A DNA stretch of 64,000 nucleotides from Haloarchaeobius sp. FL176 (GTDB taxonomy: Archaea > Halobacteriota > Halobacteria > Halobacteriales > Natrialbaceae), in the NCBI RefSeq assembly GCF_024609245.1, contig NZ_JANJYH010000004.1, forward strand, positions 124,001-188,000, written 5' to 3'. Under the pieces are notes generated by a model. The model worked only from the letters and a program-made list of their open reading frames with translations, made no database searches and had not been told where the DNA came from. A program made the translations under genes and the position numbers. Position 1 is the first letter of the stretch. Each line of letters begins with the position of its first letter. This document shows, one piece after another, positions 51,981-59,452 of this stretch.

Positions 51981-52849
51981 AGGTCGTCTACGGCGCGTGG
52001 TCCGCGACGGGGACGGCGGTCGACCTCCGGAAGCGCGGGCTCACCGCCGAGACGGTGCTGCGAGCGGTCCGGGCTGACGGCGCGGTCGGCACCGAGACCG
52101 GAATGCAGGGACGAGGGCCGACGCTCCGCATCGACTGTCCGGAGCCCGGTCCGGTCCACGAAGCCGTGGGTGTCGTCGGGGGCGACGGTGCGGTGTGCAC
52201 GCGAGCGACGCTCGCCGCGGTGGCACGGCAGCGAGGGCTGACACCACCGCAAGCCGACCGTATCGCGGCGCTGGAACGGGAGCTGGCAGCGGTCGACACG
52301 GACGACGGTGCTGCGAGCGAACGCCAGCGAGCACGCAAGCGCGTGTCGGAGGTCGGCACCAAGGAGGCAGCCCTCCACGAGCGCGTCGCGTCGCTGCGGG
52401 GCGCGCTGCGCGAGCGGCGCGAACTCGGCGAGCCGACCGAGGAGCTGGAACGGGAGCTGCGCGAGGCGACACGGGAGCTGACCGAGGCGGAGACCGACCG
52501 TATCGCCGCCGAGGAGGCACTGGCGGCGGCCCGTCGTGCGGCCCGGGACGCCAGAGACGCGCGGGAGCGACGGCTCGCCATCGAGGACGACCTGGCGAAC
52601 GCCCGGCGGGCGGCGCGGGCGTGGCTCGTCACGCGGGTCGTCGACGAGTTCGCGGACGCACTGGCGTCGATGCCGGGCTCGGCGGTCCCGGGCGATACAC
52701 CCGGCACGTACGAGGGAGACGACGTGACGGCGGCGCTGGCGGTCGTCAGGGTCGCCGACGTGGCCGCGCCGACCGTGCTGTCGTGCGAACGGTTCCCGTC
52801 TGCGGGGGCCGCCGCGGCGGCACTGGACGCGCCGATTCTCACGGTTTAA
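51977..52849 (+). CDS. Coiled-coil protein of the mcm cluster
   Basis: 290 residues, GTG start overlapping the previous stop (GTGA). Residues 1-75 form a globular N-domain (MKVVYGAWSATGTAVDLRKRG), residues about 90-215 an Ala/Glu/Arg-rich coiled coil (ALERELAAVDTDDGAASERQ and LERELREATRELTEAETDRI), and 216-290 a C-domain (AWLVTRVVDEFADALASMPG, ending LDAPILTV). The globular-coil-globular layout recalls SMC-like or structural adaptor proteins, but no ATPase motif is present. Function unknown. Confidence 0.78.
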   Translation: MKVVYGAWSATGTAVDLRKRGLTAETVLRAVRADGAVGTETGMQGRGPTLRIDCPEPGPVHEAVGVVGGDGAVCTRATLAAVARQRGLTPPQADRIAALERELAAVDTDDGAASERQRARKRVSEVGTKEAALHERVASLRGALRERRELGEPTEELERELREATRELTEAETDRIAAEEALAAARRAARDARDARERRLAIEDDLANARRAARAWLVTRVVDEFADALASMPGSAVPGDTPGTYEGDDVTAALAVVRVADVAAPTVLSCERFPSAGAAAAALDAPILTV

Positions 52850-52874
52850 GCCCGAACGCGGGACCAGAGGGGGT

Positions 52875-53285
52875 ATGGTCGAACTCGACGTGCAGACGGA
52901 ACGACGCGACTGCGTGACGTTCGTGGCGGCGACGGTCCGCAACGACGGGCGTACCGGGCGACGGGTGACGCTGCGGACGGGCCTCGACCCGGTGTGGCCG
53001 CCGCGCCGACAGGGGGTTCCGGCGGCAGGCTGGGACGAGGACAGGGTCACCCTGACCGTGGCAGCGGGCCGGGAACGGGGCGTCGGCTTCGCGACGCCAG
53101 CCGCACCCAACGAGCCGGTGCTGACGGTCGTGGAGACGGCGACGGTGGACGGCAATGCGAGCGAGACGGCGACGGAGCCGACCCCCGAGCACGTCGTCCG
53201 CGCGCTCGGCGATCCGACACCGCCCGCGGACGCGGTGCCGGTCGCCGGGCGGACCGAGGCGGCGACCGAGGAGGAGTCACGATGA
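52875..53285 (+). CDS. Small beta-rich protein of the mcm cluster
   Basis: 136 residues. MVELDVQTERRDCVTFVAATVRNDGRTGRRVTLRTGLDPVWPPRRQGVP suggests an immunoglobulin-like or beta-sandwich fold; the last 45 residues (ETATEPTPEHVVRALGDPTPPADAVPVAGRTEAATEEESR) are disordered. No recognised family. Its stop overlaps the MinD start by four bases, so the two are co-translated, which makes it a candidate partner or regulator of that ATPase. Confidence 0.76.
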   Translation: MVELDVQTERRDCVTFVAATVRNDGRTGRRVTLRTGLDPVWPPRRQGVPAAGWDEDRVTLTVAAGRERGVGFATPAAPNEPVLTVVETATVDGNASETATEPTPEHVVRALGDPTPPADAVPVAGRTEAATEEESR

Positions 53286-53971
53286 GGGTCGCCGTGACGG
53301 GGGGGAAGGGCGGGGTCGGCAAATCGACGGTCGCGTACAACCTCGGCGCGGTGGCGGATGCGGTCGTCGTCGACGGCGACCTCGGGATGGCCGACCTGCC
53401 CGGCAGCGCGGGACCGGACCTCCACGACGTGCTCGCGGACCGGGCGGAGCCGGTCGAGGCCGTCCGAGAGGGTGGTCCCGTCGACATGCTACCGTGTGGC
53501 CGGTCGCTCGCCGGCGCGCGGGCAGCCGACGTTCGTGGGCTCGTCGCGGCCGTGCGGTCCGTCGAGCGCGCCTACGGCGACGTGGTCGTGGACTGCCCGG
53601 CGGGCCTCGCCGCCGATGCCGGGATGCCGCTGCTCGCCGCCGACCGGACGGTCCTAGTGGCGCTGCCCGACGCGTTCGCGCTGCCCGACGCGCTGCGGAC
53701 GCGAGCGCTGGCCCGGGAACTCGACGCCGGGCTGGCACAGGTCGTGCTGAATCGGACGGGGACGAACCCGCCGCGGGCGGCCGTCGAGCGCGCGCTCGGC
53801 GCACCGGTGACGACAGTCCCCGAGTCCGACCCGCTCGCCCGGGCGACCGCGACGGGGCAGCCGGTGACGGCGACGGCCCCCGATTCGGCGGCCGCCGAGG
53901 CGTTCCACGCGCTCGCGGCGGCTATCACGCCCCCTCGTCGCGGAGCGCGTAGAACCCCGCGCGGACGGTGA
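53282..53971 (+). CDS. MinD/ParA-family ATPase
   Basis: 229 residues. Deviant Walker A KGGVGKST with the signature Lys (residues 9-16), switch I DGDLGMADLPG, and Walker B-like VVVDCPAGLA. ParA/MinD proteins dimerise on ATP, bind membrane or DNA and position cargo such as chromosomes, archaella or chemoreceptors. Place and order next to mcm and tfb match, from memory, Haloferax MinD1. No long C-terminal amphipathic helix is obvious. The 3' end overlaps the convergent tfb gene by 47 bases. Confidence 0.9.
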   Translation: MRVAVTGGKGGVGKSTVAYNLGAVADAVVVDGDLGMADLPGSAGPDLHDVLADRAEPVEAVREGGPVDMLPCGRSLAGARAADVRGLVAAVRSVERAYGDVVVDCPAGLAADAGMPLLAADRTVLVALPDAFALPDALRTRALARELDAGLAQVVLNRTGTNPPRAAVERALGAPVTTVPESDPLARATATGQPVTATAPDSAAAEAFHALAAAITPPRRGARRTPRGR

Positions 53972-54806
53972 CCGAGGACACGTCGGCCACCGCGGCGGCC
54001 TCGGCCTGCGTGAGGTCGCGGTCGTGCTCCCGTGCGGCGGGGTAGAGGCACGCTGCGGCGAACCCGCCGGGATTGCGGCCCGCCGCGATGCCGTCCTCGA
54101 CCGCGTCGCCCGCGAGGTCGCGGGCACGGGATTCGACGGCTCGTGGGAGGTCGAGCTCGGTCGCGTAGCGGGCGAGGTACTCGCGGGGGTCGATGGGACC
54201 GGTCGGCAGGCCGAGCTCGCGATTGAGGGCGTCGTAGGCGGCCTTCAGCTCGGCGGCGGTCGCGCGGGCGGGCTCGATCACCTCGTCGATGGTGCGCGAG
54301 ATGTTCTGCACGCGGCAGACGGCGTACACCGTCGCGGCCGCGAACCCCTCCAGCGACCGGCCCTGAAGGAGGTCCTCGTTCTGGGCGGACTCGAACAGCG
54401 CGCAGGCCTGGTCACGGACGTGCGTCGGGAGCGACAGCGCGCCGACGACGCGGCGAACCTCGGTGAAGGCGTACACCTTGTTGCGCTCGCGCTTGGAGCC
54501 GGTACGGGCGCGGTTGTGCTGGCGGCGCATCCGGGCGACCGAGCGGCGCTTGCGACCGGTCAGCCGTGTCGTCTCGCCGCGCCCGTAGCCGATCTCGGTC
54601 GAGAGCCCGCGGTCGTGTCGGGAGCGCGTGAGCGGCGCACCGGTGCGCTTTCCCGACGCCTCGCCGTCGGTGCTCGACCGCCACTCCGGCCCGCGGTCGA
54701 TGCGGTCGGCCCCGACGACCAGGCCGCACTCGCTGCAGACCGTCTCGTCTCGCTCGCGCTGGAGGTGACCGCTACATTCGGGACAGCTCGTCTGAGCCTT
54801 GCTCAT
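53925..54806 (-). CDS. tfb: Transcription initiation factor TFB
   Basis: 293 residues. N-terminal zinc ribbon with Cys8, Cys11, Cys24 and Cys27, B-finger/linker region rich in Arg (RKRRSVARMRRQHNRARTGSKRERN), then two cyclin folds (EVRRVVGALSLPTHVRDQACALFE and GRSLEGFAAATVYAVCRVQN; then DAVEDGIAAGRNPGGFAAACLYPAAREHDRDLTQAEAAAVADVSSVTVRAGF). It recruits RNA polymerase to TBP-bound promoters and reads the BRE. Haloarchaea carry several TFBs; this divergent copy may serve a regulon. Convergently overlaps MinD. A strong TATTTAAA-type box lies 25-30 bases before its start. Confidence 0.95.
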   Translation of the reverse strand: MSKAQTSCPECSGHLQRERDETVCSECGLVVGADRIDRGPEWRSSTDGEASGKRTGAPLTRSRHDRGLSTEIGYGRGETTRLTGRKRRSVARMRRQHNRARTGSKRERNKVYAFTEVRRVVGALSLPTHVRDQACALFESAQNEDLLQGRSLEGFAAATVYAVCRVQNISRTIDEVIEPARATAAELKAAYDALNRELGLPTGPIDPREYLARYATELDLPRAVESRARDLAGDAVEDGIAAGRNPGGFAAACLYPAAREHDRDLTQAEAAAVADVSSVTVRAGFYALRDEGA

Positions 54807-54829
54807 ACCTGAAGGTTCGTCCCGACAGG

Positions 54830-54839
54830 TTATTTAAAC
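54830..54839 (-). promoter_or_regulatory. TATA box of tfb
   Basis: GTTTAAATAA on the minus strand, centred about 28 bases before the ATG at 54806. One of the best TATA matches in the window. Confidence 0.65.
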
Positions 54840-54945
54840 ACACCTGGTGGCTGGATTGAACCGGGGTGGACGGTGGCTCGAACCTACCGGTGACCGGTCG
54901 GTTCGGGCCCTCGCCACCGGTCGGCAGCGGCGCTCGACCCGTGTC

Positions 54946-54953
54946 TTTTTATT
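54946..54953 (+). promoter_or_regulatory. TATA-like box before the 54977 gene
   Basis: TTTTTATT, about 24-31 bases before the ATG at 54977. Back-to-back with the tfb promoter, 110 bases apart. Confidence 0.5.
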
Positions 54954-54976
54954 CAGTCGCGGGCGAAGCGATAGCT

Positions 54977-55492
54977 ATGGGGCTGGCGGACATCGCCGAG
55001 GGACTGTGTGTGACGACGGAGCAGCGCGACCGCGGCGTCGCCGTCGCCGACGAGACCACGGGTGACCTGCCCGACCGGCTGCTCGACTACGCCGACGACC
55101 TGCCGTGTCCCGTCGAGACCGCGGCGGCGGTCGTCGACGCCTACGTCGGTGGAAGCGCGGTCGACGCGGCCGGCCACGAGGCCGGTGTCGCACCGACGAC
55201 GGCTGCGAAGGTGCTCCACCTGCTCGGACTCGAGGGCGTCTCACCGGTCTCACCGCAGGGCCGCGAGCTGGTGCGTGACTGGCTCGCCGGCGAACTCTCG
55301 CGGACCGACGCACGGGCGCTCAGCGGCGCGGGCGAACGCGAGTTCGCGCTGGCGGCGTTCGTCGAGAGCCACGAGCCACTGCCCGGTGCGGAGGACGTGG
55401 TCGCGGACGCCTTCTCGCGGTCCGACGACGCGTCGGTCGCGAAGCGAGACGCCCTCGCGGAGACGATGAGCGGCGCGGACGACTTCCTCTGA
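54977..55492 (+). CDS. HTH-like protein divergent from tfb
   Basis: 171 residues. Begins MGLADIAEGLCVTTEQRDRGV. Residues about 55-90 (ETAAAVVDAYVGGSAVDAAGHEAGVAPTTAAKVLHLLGL) have the helix-turn-helix pattern of a DNA-binding domain, followed by an acidic helical C-terminus (LVRDWLAGELSRTDARALSGAG). It may be a transcriptional regulator; the divergent tfb promoter would be an obvious target. Not otherwise recognised. The ATG at 54977 is placed by the TATA box. Confidence 0.78.
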   Translation: MGLADIAEGLCVTTEQRDRGVAVADETTGDLPDRLLDYADDLPCPVETAAAVVDAYVGGSAVDAAGHEAGVAPTTAAKVLHLLGLEGVSPVSPQGRELVRDWLAGELSRTDARALSGAGEREFALAAFVESHEPLPGAEDVVADAFSRSDDASVAKRDALAETMSGADDFL

Positions 55493-55498
55493 GGCGGT

Positions 55499-56347
55499 TC
55501 AGACGCCGGCAGGCGTCTCGACACCAGCGCCGTCGAACAGCTGGTACATCACAGCCTGCGAGCTGTAGTTGAGCGCGGTGAACAGCCCGCCGACGACGGA
55601 GTAGCCGAGCAGGAACTCGGGGCCGGGGATGGTCGCCGAGACGGTCGAGGAGCCGACCGCGGTGTACCGGAGGACCATCGCGGACTGGGAGACCAGCTCC
55701 CGGTTCTCCGCGGAGAACGAGAAGGCCCCGCCGGTCTCGATGGCACCCGGGAACGGGATACCGAAGGCGTAGGCGACGAGGAGTGCGGCGAGCGCCGAGA
55801 GCAGCCCGGTGACGAGCTGGACGCCCAGCACGGTCAGGACGTTGCCACCGGCACGGTCCCAGCTCCGGCGCACCGCGTCGGTGGCGGTCTCGCCGTCGAT
55901 GAACGCGGCGGGGAGCGCGAGGTGGAGGCGCAGCGCCACGTACAGCACCGGGAGGGCGATACCGACGATGCCGACGACGACGGCGAGCACGAGCAACGGC
56001 GGGAAGACGAAGCCGGCGAGCGCGACGACCCCCACGATCATGACGCCGGCGAGGATGACCGACCCGGCGATGATGGCGATGATGACGGTCGCGCCGATGG
56101 CCGAGAGGGTGCGTCGGAGGTAGCTGCGGTCGGTCGCGGGCGTTTCGGCGAGTGCCTGGTGGGTCAGTACGACCGCGAGGCCGCCGACGACCGGTGAGGC
56201 GACGTTCGAGACGTAGGGGACGAACCCCAGTGCCACCACCGCGACGCCGGCGAGGAGGATGCGAGGATCGGCGGAGAGGGCGTCGGCCGCACGCGAGAGC
56301 ACGCCGACGGTCCCAACGTCGGACGTACGGGCGGGTTCTACTGCCAT
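55499..56347 (-). CDS. Polytopic membrane protein of unknown function
   Basis: 282 residues with five or six hydrophobic segments: ILLAGVAVVALGFVPYVSN, ATVIIAIIAGSVILAGVMIVGVVALAGFVFPPLLVLAVVVGIVGIALPVLYVALRL, VLTVLGVQLVTGLLSALAALLVAYAFGI and GPEFLLGYSVVGGLFTALNY. The AFIDGETATDAVRRSW motif and overall layout resemble the membrane domain of glycerophosphodiester-phosphodiesterase-type proteins and haloarchaeal DUF membrane families. Next gene upstream on the same strand is the MinD-like protein at 56391, with 43 bases between. Confidence 0.8.
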   Translation of the reverse strand: MAVEPARTSDVGTVGVLSRAADALSADPRILLAGVAVVALGFVPYVSNVASPVVGGLAVVLTHQALAETPATDRSYLRRTLSAIGATVIIAIIAGSVILAGVMIVGVVALAGFVFPPLLVLAVVVGIVGIALPVLYVALRLHLALPAAFIDGETATDAVRRSWDRAGGNVLTVLGVQLVTGLLSALAALLVAYAFGIPFPGAIETGGAFSFSAENRELVSQSAMVLRYTAVGSSTVSATIPGPEFLLGYSVVGGLFTALNYSSQAVMYQLFDGAGVETPAGV

Positions 56348-56390
56348 ACGAGAACAGATATGTAACTTGCTGTAAAGTTTTTTTCGTCTC

Positions 56391-57155
56391 TCAGAACGAG
56401 AGGCGGGTTCGGAGCCCCTCCTTCGGGAACTCCACGTCGAGCTGGGTCTCGAAGACGGCCTCGGCGGTGGTTGCGATGCTGCGGGCGAACGGTCCCGTCG
56501 CATCCTCGATACAAACCGGGGCGTCGGTGACCCCGCGGACGTCGCTCTCAGGGACGGCGACGTCCGCCGATTCGACCGGGGTCGAGTCCCCCGTCGCCGG
56601 CGCCGCGGCCCCGTTCGCGACGACGCGGTGTGGCTCGACCCCGAGGTCGGCGAGCCGGTCCCGGGTGCGGGCGAGCGTGTCCACGCCGCGCTTCGAAGAC
56701 GGGACGACGCAGGCGACGGTGTCGGTCGCGCTGACCGCCGCGATGGAGGGGTTGTCCGCCACCGGCGGGGTGTCCACGAGGACGTGGTCGTAGGCGACCG
56801 TCGCGTCGCGGAGCTCCTGGCCGAAGCGCTCGGCCGCCTCGCCCGACTTCGCCCGGGCAATGCGCTCGAACGGTGCGTAGGTGGGGCAGACGCTCACGTC
56901 GCCGGACGTGTCCACTTGGAGGTCGACCATCGCCGCCTCCGGCGTCACCTCCTCGTCGGTGAGCAGCCGTGTCAGGTCCGCGTCGATACGTCCGTGGAGG
57001 TACTGGCTCAGGCCTTGCGTGGCGAACGCGGCATCGAACACCGCCACGTCCCGCCCGTCGCGCGCCAGCGTCGTCGCCAGCTCGACCGTCAGTCGGGTCG
57101 CACCCGCGCCGCCGGTGACGCCCATCACGGCCGCCGACCGGTCCTGTTCGAACAT
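56391..57155 (-). CDS. MinD/ParA-like protein with degenerate P-loop
   Basis: 254 residues of the ParA/MinD fold, beginning MFEQDRSAAVMGVTGGAGATRLTVELATTLARDGRDVAVFD. Where active members have KGGVGKT, this has TGGAGATR (residues 14-21): both the signature Lys and the P-loop Lys are missing. Switch I (DAAFATQGLSQYL) and Walker B-like HVLVDTPP remain. It probably binds nucleotide weakly or not at all and may be a constitutive adaptor or a partner of an active MinD, such as the one at 53282. Possibly co-transcribed with the membrane protein at 55499. Confidence 0.88.
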   Translation of the reverse strand: MFEQDRSAAVMGVTGGAGATRLTVELATTLARDGRDVAVFDAAFATQGLSQYLHGRIDADLTRLLTDEEVTPEAAMVDLQVDTSGDVSVCPTYAPFERIARAKSGEAAERFGQELRDATVAYDHVLVDTPPVADNPSIAAVSATDTVACVVPSSKRGVDTLARTRDRLADLGVEPHRVVANGAAAPATGDSTPVESADVAVPESDVRGVTDAPVCIEDATGPFARSIATTAEAVFETQLDVEFPKEGLRTRLSF

Positions 57156-57203
57156 ACAAATTACTCTCCCGCTACCGCGTAAAAAATGTCCGAATCGGCT
57201 CGG

Positions 57204-57629
57204 TCAGTCGAGTGCAGTCCCGATAGCGTCGGCGATGTCGTCGAGCTCGTCGTCGCTCACGTCGGTCGGCCCGTCGAACAGCGCGTGGATTGGCCCGTAG
57301 CCGTCGCCCTCGTAGCGCGGCACGACGTGGTAGTGGACGTGGGGCACCTCCTGGCCGGCCGCCTCACCGTTGTTGCACGCGACCGTCGTTGCGTCTGCGT
57401 CCATCCCCGCCTCCACCGCGGGCGCGACCTCGTGGACGGCCGCCGCGAGCGCGGCGCTCTCCTCGGCCGGCAGCTCGCCGAGCGTCTCGTGGTGGTGCTT
57501 CGGGATGACCAGCGTGTGCCCCGGCGCGAGCGGGTTCACGTCCAGGAACGCGAACGCGTGGTCGTCCTCGTAGACGGTTCGGCTCGGGATCTCACCCGAA
57601 ACGATCTGACAGAAGAGGCAGTCCTCCAT
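57204..57629 (-). CDS. HIT-family protein
   Basis: 141 residues. The histidine triad HVHYH (His97, 99, 101) and N-terminal CLFCQIVSGEIPSRTVYED are present; HxHxH-xx with PHVHYHVVPR is typical of HINT/Fhit nucleotide hydrolases and transferases. The CLFC start and PGHTLVIPKHH pattern place it with HINT-like enzymes acting on adenosine 5'-phosphoramidates or lysyl-AMP. Stand-alone; the 370 bases upstream hold no other gene. Confidence 0.92.
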   Translation of the reverse strand: MEDCLFCQIVSGEIPSRTVYEDDHAFAFLDVNPLAPGHTLVIPKHHHETLGELPAEESAALAAAVHEVAPAVEAGMDADATTVACNNGEAAGQEVPHVHYHVVPRYEGDGYGPIHALFDGPTDVSDDELDDIADAIGTALD

Positions 57630-57999
57630 GTGTCGTGGGTCTGCTGGCGTGGTGAAGAAGCTTTCCCGCCAGTGGGGTCGCTGGTGGGTGTTTCGGCCCG
57701 TTCCCGACCCCCTTCGTTTCCTGTGGAGTGTTTTCTGACACCACCTGGCAACGGAACGGTGTGTCACCGCCCAGCTACGCGTGGCGTCGCCGCCGGGGTG
57801 CCGCTGGGGTGTCGCCGTCCGGTCGGGTGGCGGGCTCGCTGGCCGTGCGCCAGCCGCAGAGGTTTACAATATTCGTGGACTTTCGAGTCGGGGAGCCGGG
57901 CGACGGGTGACGACCCGGCGAGGTCGTCCACCCACGACCCAGCGGGCAGTGTCCGCCGACAGGAAAAGACCCATATCACCGACGGCCGAGTTTTCGACA
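57630..57999. other. 370-base intergenic region
   Basis: Between divergent HIT and hisI genes. Only the last 40 bases can be assigned: a TATA-like box for hisI at 57971. The remainder is ordinary GC-rich spacer with a short AT patch (GGTTTACAATATT, 57860-57872), which could be a further promoter. I see no plausible gene or RNA. Confidence 0.45.
57971..57979 (+). promoter_or_regulatory. TATA-like box of hisI
   Basis: CCATATCAC with a purine-rich GGAAAAG just before it as a possible BRE, 21-29 bases before the ATG at 58000. Confidence 0.5.
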
Positions 58000-58371
58000 A
58001 TGACAGATGCGGTTTCAGCGCTGGACTTCGGCACGGACGGCCTGGTCCCGGTCGTCGCGCAGGATGTCGATTCCGAGGCGGTGTTGATGCTCGCCTACGC
58101 GAACGAGGAGGCGGTCGAACGGACCGTCGAGACCGGACGGGCACACTACTACTCCCGGTCGCGCGACGAGCTGTGGGAGAAGGGCGCGACGAGCGGACAC
58201 ACGCAGGTCGTCGAGGGGGTCCGGAAGGACTGCGACGGCGACGCCCTCCTCTACCGCGTCCACCAGGACGGCGGTGCGTGCCACACGGGGTTCCGGTCGT
58301 GCTTCCACCGGACCGTCGAGGGCGAGACGGTCGGCGAACAGGTGTTCGACCCCGACGACGTGTATGAGTGA
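58000..58371 (+). CDS. hisI: Phosphoribosyl-AMP cyclohydrolase
   Basis: 123 residues, third step of histidine synthesis: opens the purine ring of PR-AMP to ProFAR precursor in the cytoplasm. Metal and active-site motifs: [45 protein letters not shown]. Stand-alone (no PR-ATP pyrophosphatase fused). No other his genes adjoin, as usual in haloarchaea. Its stop overlaps the next gene by eight bases. Confidence 0.96.
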   Translation: MTDAVSALDFGTDGLVPVVAQDVDSEAVLMLAYANEEAVERTVETGRAHYYSRSRDELWEKGATSGHTQVVEGVRKDCDGDALLYRVHQDGGACHTGFRSCFHRTVEGETVGEQVFDPDDVYE

Positions 58372-59452
58372 CGCCATCGAGCGCCTGCAGAGGGCGCGCG
58401 AGCGGGTCGAGTCGGCCGAGGCGGCGGTCGAGCGCCACGACCAGCTCGAAGCCGTCGAGTCGGCACACCGCGCGGCGATGGAGCTGCTGGACCGCTACGA
58501 CGAGACGGCGACCGGGACGGGCGACTTCCAGTCGTTCGTCAAGTTCCAGGACGAGTTCACGACGACAGTCGAGGGCCTGGACGACGACCTGCCGCGCCGG
58601 GACGCCTTCGAGGAGGCCCTCGACGTGGTGGACCAGCGCCGGCTCTCGGAGTCCGACTTCGCGGCGGCCCGGGAGGCACTCCAGCCGGCGTCGGAGCTGG
58701 TGGGCCTGCTCGACGAGGAGCGCGAGGCGCGTGCGGAGCTCCGGGAGGCCGAGCGCGAGGCGAAGCGACGGCTGCAGGACATCGAGGACGCCATCGCGGA
58801 GCGCGAACGGCTGGTCGAGCTCGGCGATGCGGACCTGGACGCACCGGTCGAGCAGCTCGAGGACCCTATCGAGAGGTTCAACGAGGCAGTCGTCACCGCG
58901 TTCGCCGACTACCGCACCGAGGTGAGTGCACGCGAGCTGCTGGAGTTCGCGGCGAGCGCGGCGCACTACCCGCTCGTGGACGTCCAGCAACCGCCCGCGG
59001 ACCTCGTCGAGTACGTCGAATCCCACGCGGCCGGCACGGAGACGGTACCGCGGCTGCTCGAACTAGCGGACTACTCGCCGTCGAAGCTGGACCACTACGT
59101 CGACGACGCCACCGCGCTGAAGCGGGCGGTGGCGACCCGCCAGACCTACCTCGACCGGCTCGACGGCTCGGCGCTCCAGCTCGACTGGCCGCCGGGGCCC
59201 GCGGCGGCGCTGCGCCGGCGCTGCGAGGAGCGCATCCCGCTGGTCGCACGCGTCGCCGGCGAGGAAGTGGTCGCGATGCTGCGGACGGTGCGCGAGCTGA
59301 CCTGGAACGACGACTACGGGCGACTGCAGACGGCGGCGGCCGCGCTCGACGAGCTCGACGCCGAGGGTCGCGAGCGGCTGGCCTCCGGCTCCGTCGCGGA
59401 CGAGCTGGCGGAACTGCGGGAGGAACGAGAGACGTTACAGGCGGCCCTCTAG
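58364..59452 (+). CDS. Helical coiled-coil protein coupled to hisI
   Basis: 362 residues, Ala/Glu/Arg-rich and almost entirely helical: [63 protein letters not shown] and [29 protein letters not shown]. The last 150 residues ([23 protein letters not shown]) are also helical. Matches a haloarchaeal family of unknown function I recall as DUF7118. The ATG overlaps hisI by eight bases. At the other end it shares the CTAG at 59449-59452 with the convergent glmM-like gene as stop on both strands. Confidence 0.82.
   Translation: MSDAIERLQRARERVESAEAAVERHDQLEAVESAHRAAMELLDRYDETATGTGDFQSFVKFQDEFTTTVEGLDDDLPRRDAFEEALDVVDQRRLSESDFAAAREALQPASELVGLLDEEREARAELREAEREAKRRLQDIEDAIAERERLVELGDADLDAPVEQLEDPIERFNEAVVTAFADYRTEVSARELLEFAASAAHYPLVDVQQPPADLVEYVESHAAGTETVPRLLELADYSPSKLDHYVDDATALKRAVATRQTYLDRLDGSALQLDWPPGPAAALRRRCEERIPLVARVAGEEVVAMLRTVRELTWNDDYGRLQTAAAALDELDAEGRERLASGSVADELAELREERETLQAAL

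Noticed and set aside
56362-56380. T-run near 56372 as a transcription terminator
   Set aside because: Both flanking genes are on the minus strand, where this reads as an A-run, so it cannot end their transcripts.
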